This document shows positions 24,442 through 32,713 of a stretch of 64,000 nt of DNA, piece after piece; within the stretch, counting starts at the first letter, position 1; every line of letters starts with the position of its first letter. The notes under the pieces are model-generated. The model was not told the DNA's origin and did no database searches. It was given only the letters and a program-made list of their open reading frames with translations. The position numbers and the translations under genes are program-made. The DNA comes from Patulibacter defluvii. Lineage in GTDB: Bacteria; Actinomycetota; Thermoleophilia; Solirubrobacterales; Solirubrobacteraceae. The stretch covers positions 124,001 through 188,000 of the forward strand of contig NZ_JAWZSQ010000008.1 in NCBI RefSeq assembly GCF_034096925.1, in the 5' to 3' direction.

Positions 24442-25283
24442 CGGTCGCTCCCGCGCAGCTCGCGCCCGAGCACGCTGGCGCAGAGCACCACCGTCGCCAC
24501 CGCCAGGCCGGGGAACAGCACCGTCCAGGGCGCGTCCTGCATCACGTCCTGGCCCTCGACCAGCATGCTGCCCCACTCCGGCGACGGCGGCCCGGGGCCG
24601 AAGCCCAGGTAGCTGAGCCCGGCCCCGGCGACGACGGCGCTGCCGGTCGAGATCGCCGCCAGCGCCAGCACCGGGCCGACCGCGTTCGGCAGCACGTGGC
24701 GCAGCACCAGCCAGGCCGGGCCGCGGCCGAGCGTGCGGGCGGCGACCACGAACTCGGCCTCGCGCAGCACCAGCACCTGGGCCCGGACCAGGCGCGCCAG
24801 GTTGGGGATGCTGGCGACGCCGATCGCCGCCGCGACGTTCGCCGAGCCGCTGCCGAGGACGACGATCGCGACCAGCGCCAGCAGCAGCTCGGGGATCGCG
24901 GCGAGCACGTCGATCACCCGCATCAGCAGCCCGTCGACCAACCGTGGACCGAAGCCGGCGAGCGCCCCGACCAGCGACCCGACCAGCAGCCCGATCGCCG
25001 TCGCCCCGAGCCCGATCGCCAGCGAGGTGCGGGCGCCGTGGACGACCCGGCTGAAGACGTCGCGACCGAGCCGGTCGGTGCCGAGCAGGTGGTCGAGCGA
25101 GGGCCCGCGCAGCGCCCGCGCGGTCTCGGTCGCGTTCGGGTCCTGGTGGGCGAGCAGGCCGGGACAGAGCGCCATCAGCAGCAGCAGCGCGGCGACGGCC
25201 AGGGCGACCGCCACCGTCGGCCGGACACGGCGGCGGCCGCGGGCGGCGCGCGGCAGCAGCGGGGTCGCGGCGGCGGTGCTCAC
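24438..25283 (-). CDS. ABC transporter permease, DppC-like
   Basis: A 281-residue membrane protein with about six hydrophobic segments and the DppC pattern: GTDRLGRDVFSRVVHGARTSL after the first helix, the coupling loop EAEFVVAARTLG, and ending GAGLSYLGFGPGPPSPEWGSML. It pairs with the DppB-like permease to form the transport channel. The GTG start overlaps the preceding stop (GTGA), as in the rest of this operon. Confidence 0.9.
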   Translation of the reverse strand: MSTAAATPLLPRAARGRRRVRPTVAVALAVAALLLLMALCPGLLAHQDPNATETARALRGPSLDHLLGTDRLGRDVFSRVVHGARTSLAIGLGATAIGLLVGSLVGALAGFGPRLVDGLLMRVIDVLAAIPELLLALVAIVVLGSGSANVAAAIGVASIPNLARLVRAQVLVLREAEFVVAARTLGRGPAWLVLRHVLPNAVGPVLALAAISTGSAVVAGAGLSYLGFGPGPPSPEWGSMLVEGQDVMQDAPWTVLFPGLAVATVVLCASVLGRELRGSDR

Positions 25284-26254
25284 GCCGGCTCCGCGGTCGG
25301 GCGGGCGGCGGTCGCCGCGGGGGCGGTCCGCAACCGCGGGTCGATCCAGCGGTAGGCCAGGTCGACCAGCAGGTTGACGACGGTGAAGACCGCCGCCACC
25401 AGCAGCACGATCGCGCTCACCACCGGCAGGTCGCGCGAGGTGACCGCCGACAGCAGCACCCGCCCGAGCCCGGGGCGGGCGAAGACGGTCTCGATCAGGA
25501 CCGCGCCGCCGAAGAGGGTCGCCACCATCCAGCCGACCAGCGTCGTCAGCGTGGCCAGCGCGTGGCGAAGGGCGTGGCGGGCGATCAGCGCCACCGGGCC
25601 GGCTCCGCGCGCGCGGGCGCTGAGCGCGAACGGCTGGGCCAGCGCCTCGTCGAGCGCCTGCCGCAGCACCTGGGTCAGCAGCCCGGTCAGCGGCAGCGCC
25701 AGCACCAGCGACGGCAGCAGCAGGCCGCCGAGCCCGCCGCTGCCCGCGCCGGGGAAGACGCCCCAGCGGAAGGAGAGGTAGGTCAGGGCCAGCAGGCCGA
25801 CCCAGAACGCCGGCACCGCGACCGCCACCAGCTCGACCGCCGACGCCACGCCCCGCACCAGCCGCCCGCGGCCGGCGGTCAGCAGCGCCAGCGTCAGCGA
25901 GGCCGTCAGCGCGATCGCCGTCGCCGCGCCGGCCAGCGCGGCGGTCGGGCCGATCTGGCCGGCGAGGGCGTCGCCGACGGTGGTGTTCAGCTGGTACGAG
26001 CGGCCGAGGTCGCCGGTCAGCAGGTGGCCGATCCAGCGCAGGTACTGGACGACGATCGGCTGGTCGAAGCCGTACTCGTGGACGATCTGGGCCCGCACCT
26101 CCGGGGTCACCAGCGCGCCGGTCCCGACCACGCCGCTGACCTGGTCGCCCTGCACCAGCAGCAGCACGACGAAGGTCAGCGTCGCCGCGCCCCACATCAC
26201 GCCGACGCCCGCGAGCAGGCGCAGCGCGACGTGGCGGACGGTCGGGTGGCGCAC
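25280..26254 (-). CDS. ABC transporter permease, DppB-like
   Basis: A 324-residue permease with six membrane segments. The TM1-loop pattern (IVHEYGFDQPIVVQYLRWIGH, LTGDLGRSY) and the coupling region (FALSARARGAGPVALIARHALRHAL) are typical of DppB/OppB; FGGAVLIETVFARPGLG is the family's C-terminal signature. It begins 9 bp after the binding-protein stop codon. The C-terminus ends in a short Thr/Ala tail. Confidence 0.9.
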   Translation of the reverse strand: MRHPTVRHVALRLLAGVGVMWGAATLTFVVLLLVQGDQVSGVVGTGALVTPEVRAQIVHEYGFDQPIVVQYLRWIGHLLTGDLGRSYQLNTTVGDALAGQIGPTAALAGAATAIALTASLTLALLTAGRGRLVRGVASAVELVAVAVPAFWVGLLALTYLSFRWGVFPGAGSGGLGGLLLPSLVLALPLTGLLTQVLRQALDEALAQPFALSARARGAGPVALIARHALRHALATLTTLVGWMVATLFGGAVLIETVFARPGLGRVLLSAVTSRDLPVVSAIVLLVAAVFTVVNLLVDLAYRWIDPRLRTAPAATAARPTAEPA

Positions 26255-26263
26255 CGGCGGCCC

Positions 26264-27928
26264 TCAGCCCTGCTTGGCGACGTCGTAGAAGAGCGGCCAG
26301 CCGTTGGCGTCGAAGCGCAGGCCGGTGACCGTCTTGCGGGTCGCGATCTGGCGCTGGATCACCCCGGTCGGCAGCGCGTCGCCGTCGCCGATCAGCTTCT
26401 GCTGGACGAGCGCGTAGAGCCGCTTGCGCTCGCCGACGTCGCTGGTCGCGCCGGCCGCCCGCAGCCAGCGGTCGACCTGCGGGTCGTGCAACCGGGCGGC
26501 GTTGTTGCCGCCGTCGTCGAACAGCTGGCTGGAGTCGAACAGCACCCGCAGGATGTCCGGGTCGGCGCCGCCCCAGGCGAAGGCGATCAGGCCGTAGTCG
26601 CCGCGGTTGCGGACCGGCTCGTAGGCGGCGGCGTCGAGCGGCACCAGCTTCAGCTCGATCCCGGCCTTCTTCAGGTCGGCCTGCAGCGCCTGGTCGAGCG
26701 CGGCACGGTCCTCCGAGGTGTACTGGGGGACGTAGAGCAGCCGGGTCGAGAGCCGCTTGCCGTCCTTGGTCCGGTAGCCGTCGCCGTCGCGCTTCGCGTA
26801 GCCGGCCTCGTCGAGCAGCCGGCCGGCCGCCTGCGGGTCGTGCTTCCAGGTCCCCTCGAGCGCGCGGTCGTAGCCGAGGGTCGCCGGCGACAGCACGCTC
26901 CAGGCCCGCCGGTACTTGCCGAAGTAGACCGCCTTGACCGCCGCCTCGACGTCGAACGCCTGCTGCACCGCCAGCCGCAGCCGGCGGTCGCGGAAGAGCG
27001 AGTTGTCGCTGTTGAGGAAGTACGTGTAGCCGACGCCGGGGGTCTCGGTGCCGACCAGCTTCAGCGTCGCGTCGCGCGCGATCTGGTCGATCTGGTTGGG
27101 CGGCACCACGTCGGCGACGTCGACCTGGTGCGAGACGACGCTGCCGACCCGCACCGTCGGGTCGGGCACGAAGCGGAAGGTCAGGCGGTCGAGGTGGGCG
27201 GGGCCGCGGTGGCCGGCGGTAGCGGGCGCCGAGTCGTAGCGCGGGTTGCGGACCAGCTCCAGCCGCTGGCCGCGGACGTAGGAGCGCAGCAGGAAGGGAC
27301 CGGTGCCGACCTGGACCGGGCTGCCGGCGCAGAGCCGCGAGCCGTGCTCCTCGATCGACTTGGTGGAGTGGAAGCCGAGGTAGGTCGTCGAGGCCGAGCG
27401 GAGGAAGGTCGCGAAGCGGCTCTTGAAGCGGACCTCGACCGTCCGCGGATCGAGCACGCGGCTGTCGCGGTAGGGGCCGAGCAGGCTGATCGCGTACTTC
27501 GACTTCGTCTTCGGGTCGGCGATCCGGTCGAAGTTGGCCTTCACCGCCGCGGCGTCGAAGGGGGTGCCGTCGCTGAAGCGGACGCCGTCGCGGAGGCTGA
27601 AGGTGTAGCGGCGGCCGTCGGGCGAGACCTTCCACTTGGTGGCCAGCCAGGGGGCGTAGCTGCCGTCCGGCTTCTGGACCACCAGCGACTCGTAGACGTT
27701 GCGCAGGATCACGCCGGTGATGTCGGCCTGCGAGACCTGCGGGTCGAAGCAGTCGGGCTCCTTCTCCGAGGCGAAGGTCAGGTTGCCGCCCGAGGCCGTC
27801 GTCCCGGCCGACGCCGCTGGTGGGTCGTCGCTGCCGCAGCCGCTGGCGGCGAGCGCGCCGGCGAGCCCGAGCACGAGCAGGGTCGGGCCACGACGGGCGA
27901 TCGGCGGGAGCACTGAACGGCGAGCCAT
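26264..27928 (-). CDS. ABC transporter substrate-binding lipoprotein, family 5 (peptide/nickel type)
   Basis: A 554-residue extracytoplasmic lipoprotein: hydrophobic signal LLVLGLAGALAASGC with a lipobox cysteine, then the SBP_bac_5 pattern (VYESLVVQKPDGSYAPWLAT, YTFSLRDGVRFSDGTPFDA, FAWGGADPDILRVLFD). It captures the substrate, and CFDPQVSQADITGVILRN starts the mature fold. The ATG at 27928 is preferred; an upstream GTG at 27949 is also in frame. The shared GATAC-N5-GTATC promoter module lies about 30 bp upstream. Family members bind peptides, opines, glutathione or thioethers; the ligand is not predictable here. Confidence 0.9.
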   Translation of the reverse strand: MARRSVLPPIARRGPTLLVLGLAGALAASGCGSDDPPAASAGTTASGGNLTFASEKEPDCFDPQVSQADITGVILRNVYESLVVQKPDGSYAPWLATKWKVSPDGRRYTFSLRDGVRFSDGTPFDAAAVKANFDRIADPKTKSKYAISLLGPYRDSRVLDPRTVEVRFKSRFATFLRSASTTYLGFHSTKSIEEHGSRLCAGSPVQVGTGPFLLRSYVRGQRLELVRNPRYDSAPATAGHRGPAHLDRLTFRFVPDPTVRVGSVVSHQVDVADVVPPNQIDQIARDATLKLVGTETPGVGYTYFLNSDNSLFRDRRLRLAVQQAFDVEAAVKAVYFGKYRRAWSVLSPATLGYDRALEGTWKHDPQAAGRLLDEAGYAKRDGDGYRTKDGKRLSTRLLYVPQYTSEDRAALDQALQADLKKAGIELKLVPLDAAAYEPVRNRGDYGLIAFAWGGADPDILRVLFDSSQLFDDGGNNAARLHDPQVDRWLRAAGATSDVGERKRLYALVQQKLIGDGDALPTGVIQRQIATRKTVTGLRFDANGWPLFYDVAKQG

Positions 27929-27959
27929 GACGCCCGATCTTGCGGGCACCGCCGCCGCC

Positions 27960-27998
27960 CAGCCAGACCTGGATCGCTGCTGATACTCGGGGTATCAG
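27960..27998 (-). promoter_or_regulatory. Shared operator/promoter module, copy 2
   Basis: On the minus strand the sequence reads CCTGATACCCCGAGTATCAG, a perfect 7-bp-arm palindrome (CTGATAC-N5-GTATCAG, 27981-27999 on the plus strand), and 10 bp later AGGTCTGGCTGG, 32 bp before the binding-protein ATG. Copy 1 at 8802-8840 has the same palindrome core, the same GGTCTGG-Y-TGG block and nearly the same distance to its start codon. Confidence 0.6.
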
Positions 27999-28013
27999 GC
28001 TGGGACGGTCGCG

Positions 28014-28871
28014 CTAGGCGAAGAAGGCCCGCAGCGCCGCCAGCGTCTCCTCCGGCGCCTCCTCGGGCAGGAAGTGGCCGCAGTCGAGGGCCCGGCCCTG
28101 GACGTCGCCGGCCCATCCGCGCCAGGTCTCCAGCACGTCGTGGTCGCGGCCGGCGTGGGCCCGCGCGCCCCACAGGGCCAGCAGCGGGGCGGCGATCCGG
28201 CGGCCGGCGGCGCGGTCGGCGCGGTCGTGCTCCAGGTCGGGACCGACCATCGCCCGGTAGTCCTCGCACATCGCGTGGACGGTGGCCGGATCGGCGGCCG
28301 CGGCCCGGTACGCCGCCAGCGCCTCGGGGGCGAAGAGCGCGGCGTGGGGGCCGAACAGCAGCGCCTCGGGCTCGGCCGCGATCAGCCGCTCCGGCAGCGG
28401 CGCCGGCGCGGCCAGCAGGAACCAGCGCCAGAGCGCCTGCGCCGTTCGCGCGTCGACCCGTTCGAGCGCGTCGAGCGTCGGCACCACGTCGAGCACGGCC
28501 AGCCGCTCGACCCGCTCGGGGTGGTCGAGCGCCAGCCGGTAGGCGCAGCGCGCCCCGCGGTCGTGGCCGGCCAGCCGGAAGCGGGGGAAGCCCAGCCGCT
28601 CCATCACCGCCACCTGGTCGGCGGCCATCGCCCGCTTGGCGTAGGTCTCGTGCTGCGGATCGCCGGGCGGCGCGCTGCTGGCCCCGTAGCCGCGCAGGTC
28701 GGTCAGGACGACGGTGAACCGCTCGGCCAGCGCCGGCGCCACGCGGTGCCACATCGCGTGGGTCTGCGGGAACCCGTGCAGCAGCAGCAGCGGCGGACCG
28801 CTGCCGGCGACGCGGGCGTGGATCTGGAGGTCGCCGACCGGGACGTCGAGCCGGTCGAAGCCTTCGAGCAT
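28014..28871 (-). CDS. Alpha/beta hydrolase, fluoroacetate/haloacetate dehalogenase-like
   Basis: A 285-residue cytoplasmic hydrolase closely following the haloacetate dehalogenase pattern: LLLHGFPQTHAMWHRVAPAL, nucleophile D104 in AGHDRGARCAYR with carboxylate-binding R105 and R108, acid D128 in AVLDVVPT, MCEDYRAM, WASDVQG-like WAGDVQG and the catalytic His in CGHFLPEEAP. From memory, fluoroacetate dehalogenases hold the halide with a His-Trp pair and a Tyr; here the pair is R149-W150, so defluorination is uncertain and another short carboxylate ester or haloacid may be the substrate. AGGAG lies 6-7 bp before the ATG. The module-2 operator lies between it and the importer operon, to which it is transcribed in the same direction. 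Confidence 0.8.
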   Translation of the reverse strand: MLEGFDRLDVPVGDLQIHARVAGSGPPLLLLHGFPQTHAMWHRVAPALAERFTVVLTDLRGYGASSAPPGDPQHETYAKRAMAADQVAVMERLGFPRFRLAGHDRGARCAYRLALDHPERVERLAVLDVVPTLDALERVDARTAQALWRWFLLAAPAPLPERLIAAEPEALLFGPHAALFAPEALAAYRAAAADPATVHAMCEDYRAMVGPDLEHDRADRAAGRRIAAPLLALWGARAHAGRDHDVLETWRGWAGDVQGRALDCGHFLPEEAPEETLAALRAFFA

Positions 28872-28914
28872 GGGCGGCTCCTGGTGGGGGCGAGGGAGTC
28901 TAGGAGCCGGCCGG

Positions 28915-28959
28915 CGGCCGCTCCGCTCGTGTGCGCTGGCGCACAGGTCCGAGCGGCCG
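28915..28959. promoter_or_regulatory. Two-part palindrome in the divergent hydrolase/purF spacer
   Basis: An outer 9-bp stem, CGGCCGCTC (28915-28923) with GAGCGGCCG (28951-28959), encloses an inner palindrome, TGTGCG-CTGG-CGCACA (28930-28945). It could be an operator pair or a leader hairpin for either gene. purF starts 76 bp further on. Confidence 0.4.
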
Positions 28960-29035
28960 GGGTGACCGGTGAAGCGGCTGTTACTCTCGAACCAGGCGTC
29001 GCGGTGCCTTCCGCTCCCTTCCACCGCGCACGGTC

Positions 29036-30481
29036 ATGGCCCCTGACACGCTCGAACACGGCGACGCTCCCCGCCACGAATGTGGCGTCTTCGGCGTCTA
29101 CGCGCCCAAGCAGGACGTCGCGAAGTTCGCCTACTACGGCCTCTACGCCCTCCAGCACCGCGGGCAGGAATCAGCGGGCATCGCGTCCGCCGACCGCGGC
29201 GGGTACATCATCACGCAGCGCGCGCTCGGCCTGGTCAGCCAGGTCTTCACCGAGCACGACCTGCGGGCCCTGACCGGCGACCTGGCGATCGGCCACACCC
29301 GCTACTCGACGACCGGCGGCAACGAGTGGGAGAACTCGCAGCCGGTCCACCGCAACGACCGCCGCGAGCTGGCGCTGGCCCACAACGGCAACCTGATCAA
29401 CGCCGTCGAGCTGCACGGCGAGCTGGTCGCCAAGGGCGTCCACTTCCGGGCCACGACCGACTCCGAGATCATGGCCGCGCTGCTCTCGACCGGCGAGGCC
29501 GACTCGCTGGAGGACGCGATCGCCGAGGCGATGCCGCGGCTGCGGGGCGCCTTCTCGACCGTGGTGATGGACCGCGACCGGATCTGCGCCTTCCGCGACC
29601 CGCAGGGGATCCACCCGCTGGTGCTCGGCCGGCTGGAGGGCGACGCCTGGGTGGTCGCCTCGGAGACCTGCGCGCTCGACATCGTCGGTGCCACCTACGT
29701 CCGCGACGTCGAGCCGGGCGAGCTGGTCGTGCTCGACGAGCGCGGCGTCACCAGCCGCCAGGTGATCGACGGCGAGCGGCGGGCCTTCTGCCTCTTCGAG
29801 TACATCTACTTCGCGCGGCCCGACTCGCGGATGAACGGCCAGCTGCTGCAGCGCAGCCGGGTCCGGATGGGCGAGATCCTGGCCCGCGAGGCGCCGGCGC
29901 CGGGGGCCGACCTGGTCGTCGCCGTGCCCGACTCGGGGATCCCCGCCGCCCGCGGCTTCGCGGCCGCCAGCGGCGTCCCGATGGACGACGGCTTCGTCAA
30001 GAACCGCTACGTCCAGCGGACGTTCATCCAGCCCGGCGACCAGCTGCGCCAGCACGGCCTGCGGCTGAAGTTCAACCCGCTGCCCGAGGTGATCGAGGGC
30101 AAGAGCCTGGTGGTCGTCGACGACTCGATCGTGCGCGGCAACACCACCCGCCAGCTGGTCAAGATGCTGCGCGACGCCGGCGCCCGCGAGGTCCACTTCC
30201 GGATCACCGCGCCGCCGATCCGCAACCCCTGCCACTACGGGGTCGACATGTCCTCCCGCGAGGAGATGGTCGCCCACGAGCGGACGGTCGAGGAGATCCG
30301 CGACCACATCGGCTGCGAGTCGCTGGCCTACCTGTCGCTGGAGGGCGTCTACGAGGCCGTCCGCGGCCAGCGCGCCGACCACTGCGACGCCTGCTTCAGC
30401 GGCCAGTACCCGATCGCGGGCACCGAGGGCCACCTCGGCAAGTACGCGCTCGAGAACGCGCTGCCGATGGTCAAGGCCTGA
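29036..30481 (+). CDS. purF: Amidophosphoribosyltransferase
   Basis: First committed enzyme of purine synthesis: PRPP plus glutamine to phosphoribosylamine. The 481-residue protein starts with a short propeptide before the nucleophile C16 (HECGVFGVYAPKQD), then YYGLYALQHRGQESAGIA and IGHTRYSTTGGNEWENSQP (glutaminase), and VVVDDSIVRGNTTRQLVKML (PRPP loop). The late Cys-rich HCDACFSGQYPI fits the Fe-S/propeptide type of B. subtilis PurF. It is followed by a GC hairpin and is not directly linked to the other pur genes. Confidence 0.97.
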   Translation: MAPDTLEHGDAPRHECGVFGVYAPKQDVAKFAYYGLYALQHRGQESAGIASADRGGYIITQRALGLVSQVFTEHDLRALTGDLAIGHTRYSTTGGNEWENSQPVHRNDRRELALAHNGNLINAVELHGELVAKGVHFRATTDSEIMAALLSTGEADSLEDAIAEAMPRLRGAFSTVVMDRDRICAFRDPQGIHPLVLGRLEGDAWVVASETCALDIVGATYVRDVEPGELVVLDERGVTSRQVIDGERRAFCLFEYIYFARPDSRMNGQLLQRSRVRMGEILAREAPAPGADLVVAVPDSGIPAARGFAAASGVPMDDGFVKNRYVQRTFIQPGDQLRQHGLRLKFNPLPEVIEGKSLVVVDDSIVRGNTTRQLVKMLRDAGAREVHFRITAPPIRNPCHYGVDMSSREEMVAHERTVEEIRDHIGCESLAYLSLEGVYEAVRGQRADHCDACFSGQYPIAGTEGHLGKYALENALPMVKA

Positions 30482-30486
30482 GGGCA

Positions 30487-30505
30487 GGGGCCGCGGCGCG
30501 GCCCC
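30487..30505 (+). terminator. GC hairpin after purF
   Basis: GGGGCCGC-GGC-GCGGCCCC, an 8-bp perfect stem, starts 6 bp after the purF stop codon and is followed by a C-rich run instead of a T run. It is a plausible intrinsic or pause-type terminator for a high-GC genome. Confidence 0.5.
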
Positions 30506-30528
30506 CGCCCCCGCCGGCGTCGGCCCGG

Positions 30529-30696
30529 TCAGGTCACGCGGGTCCCGGCCGGCGCGGCCGTGATCCGGGTGCCGTCGGGCTGGGCGCCGGTGATCCGGGT
30601 GCCGTCCGGGGCGGCGGCCGCGGCGGCCGATGCGGCGGGGACGAGCGCGAGCAGCGCGACGGCGGTGGCGAGGGTGGCGGTGCGGGGAGTGGACAT
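30529..30696 (-). CDS. Small 55-residue secreted peptide with PDGTRIT repeats
   Basis: A short gene encoding a signal peptide (TATLATAVALLALVPAASA) followed by three degenerate 10-residue units: PDGTRITGAQ, PDGTRITAAP and AGTRVT at the end. TGGAG lies 5 bp before the ATG and the stop is TGA at 30529-30531. It is antisense to nothing and fills the purF-recQ spacer. The mature peptide of about 30 residues is almost all repeat. Function is unknown; a cell-wall or surface-exposed peptide is possible. Confidence 0.5.
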   Translation of the reverse strand: MSTPRTATLATAVALLALVPAASAAAAAAPDGTRITGAQPDGTRITAAPAGTRVT

Positions 30697-30805
30697 GGCT
30701 CCAGGATCGGTCCCGGCGACCGCCCGCGGGGCTCCCTCCGGCGGGGAACCGGCTCACCCCCCGCGGCGCCCGCCGGACCGCCGATCGTCCGCCTCGGGGG
30801 CTACC

Positions 30806-32713
30806 GTGAAGCACCGGATGCCGGTCGACGATCCGCTGCTCCACACCCTGCGGGTCGCCTTCGGGCACTCCTCCTTCCGGCCCGGCCAGGAGGAGGCCGC
30901 GCGCGCCGCCCACGAGGGGCGCGACGCGCTGGTCGTGATGCCGACCGGCGCCGGCAAGTCGCTCACCTACCAGCTGCCCGCGCTCTGCCGCGACGACCTG
31001 ACGCTGGTCGTCTCGCCGCTGGTCTCGCTGATGCGCGACCAGGTCGAGCAGCTGAACGCCCGCGTGCCGGCGCCCGCGACCGCCGCCGCCCGCGCCCGCG
31101 GCGGCTGGCCGCCGGCGGCGATGCTCAGCAGCCAGCAGGATCCGGCCGAGAACCTGGCGATCCTCGACCGTGCCGTCGCCGGCGACCTGCGGCTGCTCTA
31201 CGTCGCCCCCGAGCGGTTCGGCTCGGCCGCCTTCCTGGAGCGGATCCGCCACGCCCGGGTCGGGCTGTTCGTGGTCGACGAGGCGCACTGCGTCAGCCAG
31301 TGGGGCCACGACTTCCGGCCCGACTACTTCCGGCTCGCCGACGCCGCCCGCTGGCTCGGCGTCTCCTCGATCCTGGCCGCGACGGCGACCGCCACCCCGC
31401 AGGTCGCGCTCGACGTCGAGCGGCGGCTGCACCTGCGCGACCCGGTCAGCGTCCGGACCGGCTTCGACCGGCCCAACCTCTCGTTCGTCGTCCGTCGCTG
31501 CGCCGGCCGCGTCGAGCGTCGCGGGCGGCTGCTGGCCGCGCTGCGCCAGGACGGCGCGCTGCCGGCGATCGTCTACGCCGGCACCCGCGACAACGCCGAG
31601 CAGCTGGCCGCCGACCTGGCCGCCCAGCTCGGGGTCGAGGCGATCGCGTACCACGCCGGCCTCGACCGCAAGCGCCGCGACGAGGCCCAGCGACGCTTCA
31701 TGAGCGGCGAGGTCCCGATCGTCTGCGCCACCAACGCCTTCGGGATGGGCGTCGACAAGGCCGACGTCCGGACCGTCGTCCACGACAGCGCCCCGCCCTC
31801 GATCGAGGCCTGGTACCAGGAGGCCGGCCGCGCCGGACGCGACGGCGAGCCGGCCCGCGCGCTGCTGCTGGCCGACGGCCGCGACAAGGGCCTGCACCGC
31901 TACTTCATCGAGCGGACCGAGGTCGACGACCCGACCCTCGACCGGATCGCCGGGGCGATCGTCGCCGGCGCCGTCGACGGCCGCTTCGACCTGGCCGTGG
32001 CGGAGCTCGGTCCCGCCGGCGACGGCGAGTCGGTCCGCGCGGTCCTCGGCCACCTGACCCAGGCCGGGATGGTCCAGCCGGCGCCGGCCCCGCCCGACCG
32101 CGTCCGCGGCCGGCTGCTCGGCCCCTACGACGAGCGGGTCCGCCACGAGCTGCGGGTGCTCGTCCACGAGGCCCAGCAGAAGCGCTGGGCCCAGTACCGT
32201 GCGCTCTGGCGGTTCGTCGAGAGCGAGAGCTGCCGCCGCCAGGCGGTCCTGCGGCACTTCGGCGACGACGCCGACCCGGTCCCCGGCGAGCGCGCCACCG
32301 TCGCCTGCTGCGACGCCTGCGTGCCGCTGCTGCTGCCCGACGCCGAGAGCCCGGCCGGCCACGCCGGCGGCACCGCGCGGGGCCGCGGGGGGCGGCGCGG
32401 CGGACGGCGGCTGAGCGGCGACGAGGCCCGCGCGCTCGACCGCTCGGTGATCGAGGTCGTGCGCGACGCCCGGCCCCCGGTCGGTCGCACCCGCACGGTC
32501 GAGATCCTGCGCGGCGGCCGCTCCCAGAAGCTGGTCGAGCGGGGCTACGACGGCCTGCCCGGCTACGGCCGCCACGCCGACCTGCGCGACGCCGACGTGC
32601 TCGCCCGGGTCGACGCGCTGCTGGCCTCGGGCGCGCTCGGGACCAGCGGCGGCCGCTACCCGACGCTGGTGCTGGTCGACGACGGCCAGCTCGACCTGGA
32701 GGACGTGGCGTGA
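30806..32713 (+). CDS. recQ: ATP-dependent DNA helicase RecQ family
   Basis: A 635-residue superfamily 2 helicase for DNA repair. FGHSSFRPGQEEAARAA (Q motif region), PTGAGKSLTYQLPAL (Walker A), VVDEAHCVSQWGHDFRPDY (DEAH box), ATATATPQV, NAFGMGVDKADVR and YQEAGRAGRDG (motifs V-VI) are all present. The zinc-binding region is recognisable (SCRRQAVLRHFGD and CCDAC). No clear HRDC domain; the C-terminal tail is short. The GTG at 30806 is used; an ATG at 30818 is an alternative four codons downstream. It overlaps purN by GTGA. Confidence 0.93.
   Translation: MKHRMPVDDPLLHTLRVAFGHSSFRPGQEEAARAAHEGRDALVVMPTGAGKSLTYQLPALCRDDLTLVVSPLVSLMRDQVEQLNARVPAPATAAARARGGWPPAAMLSSQQDPAENLAILDRAVAGDLRLLYVAPERFGSAAFLERIRHARVGLFVVDEAHCVSQWGHDFRPDYFRLADAARWLGVSSILAATATATPQVALDVERRLHLRDPVSVRTGFDRPNLSFVVRRCAGRVERRGRLLAALRQDGALPAIVYAGTRDNAEQLAADLAAQLGVEAIAYHAGLDRKRRDEAQRRFMSGEVPIVCATNAFGMGVDKADVRTVVHDSAPPSIEAWYQEAGRAGRDGEPARALLLADGRDKGLHRYFIERTEVDDPTLDRIAGAIVAGAVDGRFDLAVAELGPAGDGESVRAVLGHLTQAGMVQPAPAPPDRVRGRLLGPYDERVRHELRVLVHEAQQKRWAQYRALWRFVESESCRRQAVLRHFGDDADPVPGERATVACCDACVPLLLPDAESPAGHAGGTARGRGGRRGGRRLSGDEARALDRSVIEVVRDARPPVGRTRTVEILRGGRSQKLVERGYDGLPGYGRHADLRDADVLARVDALLASGALGTSGGRYPTLVLVDDGQLDLEDVA

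Noticed and set aside
14471..28871. The accessory region as an integrated mobile island
   Set aside because: No integrase, tRNA target, flanking direct repeats or change in base composition were seen; gene density and codon use match the rest.
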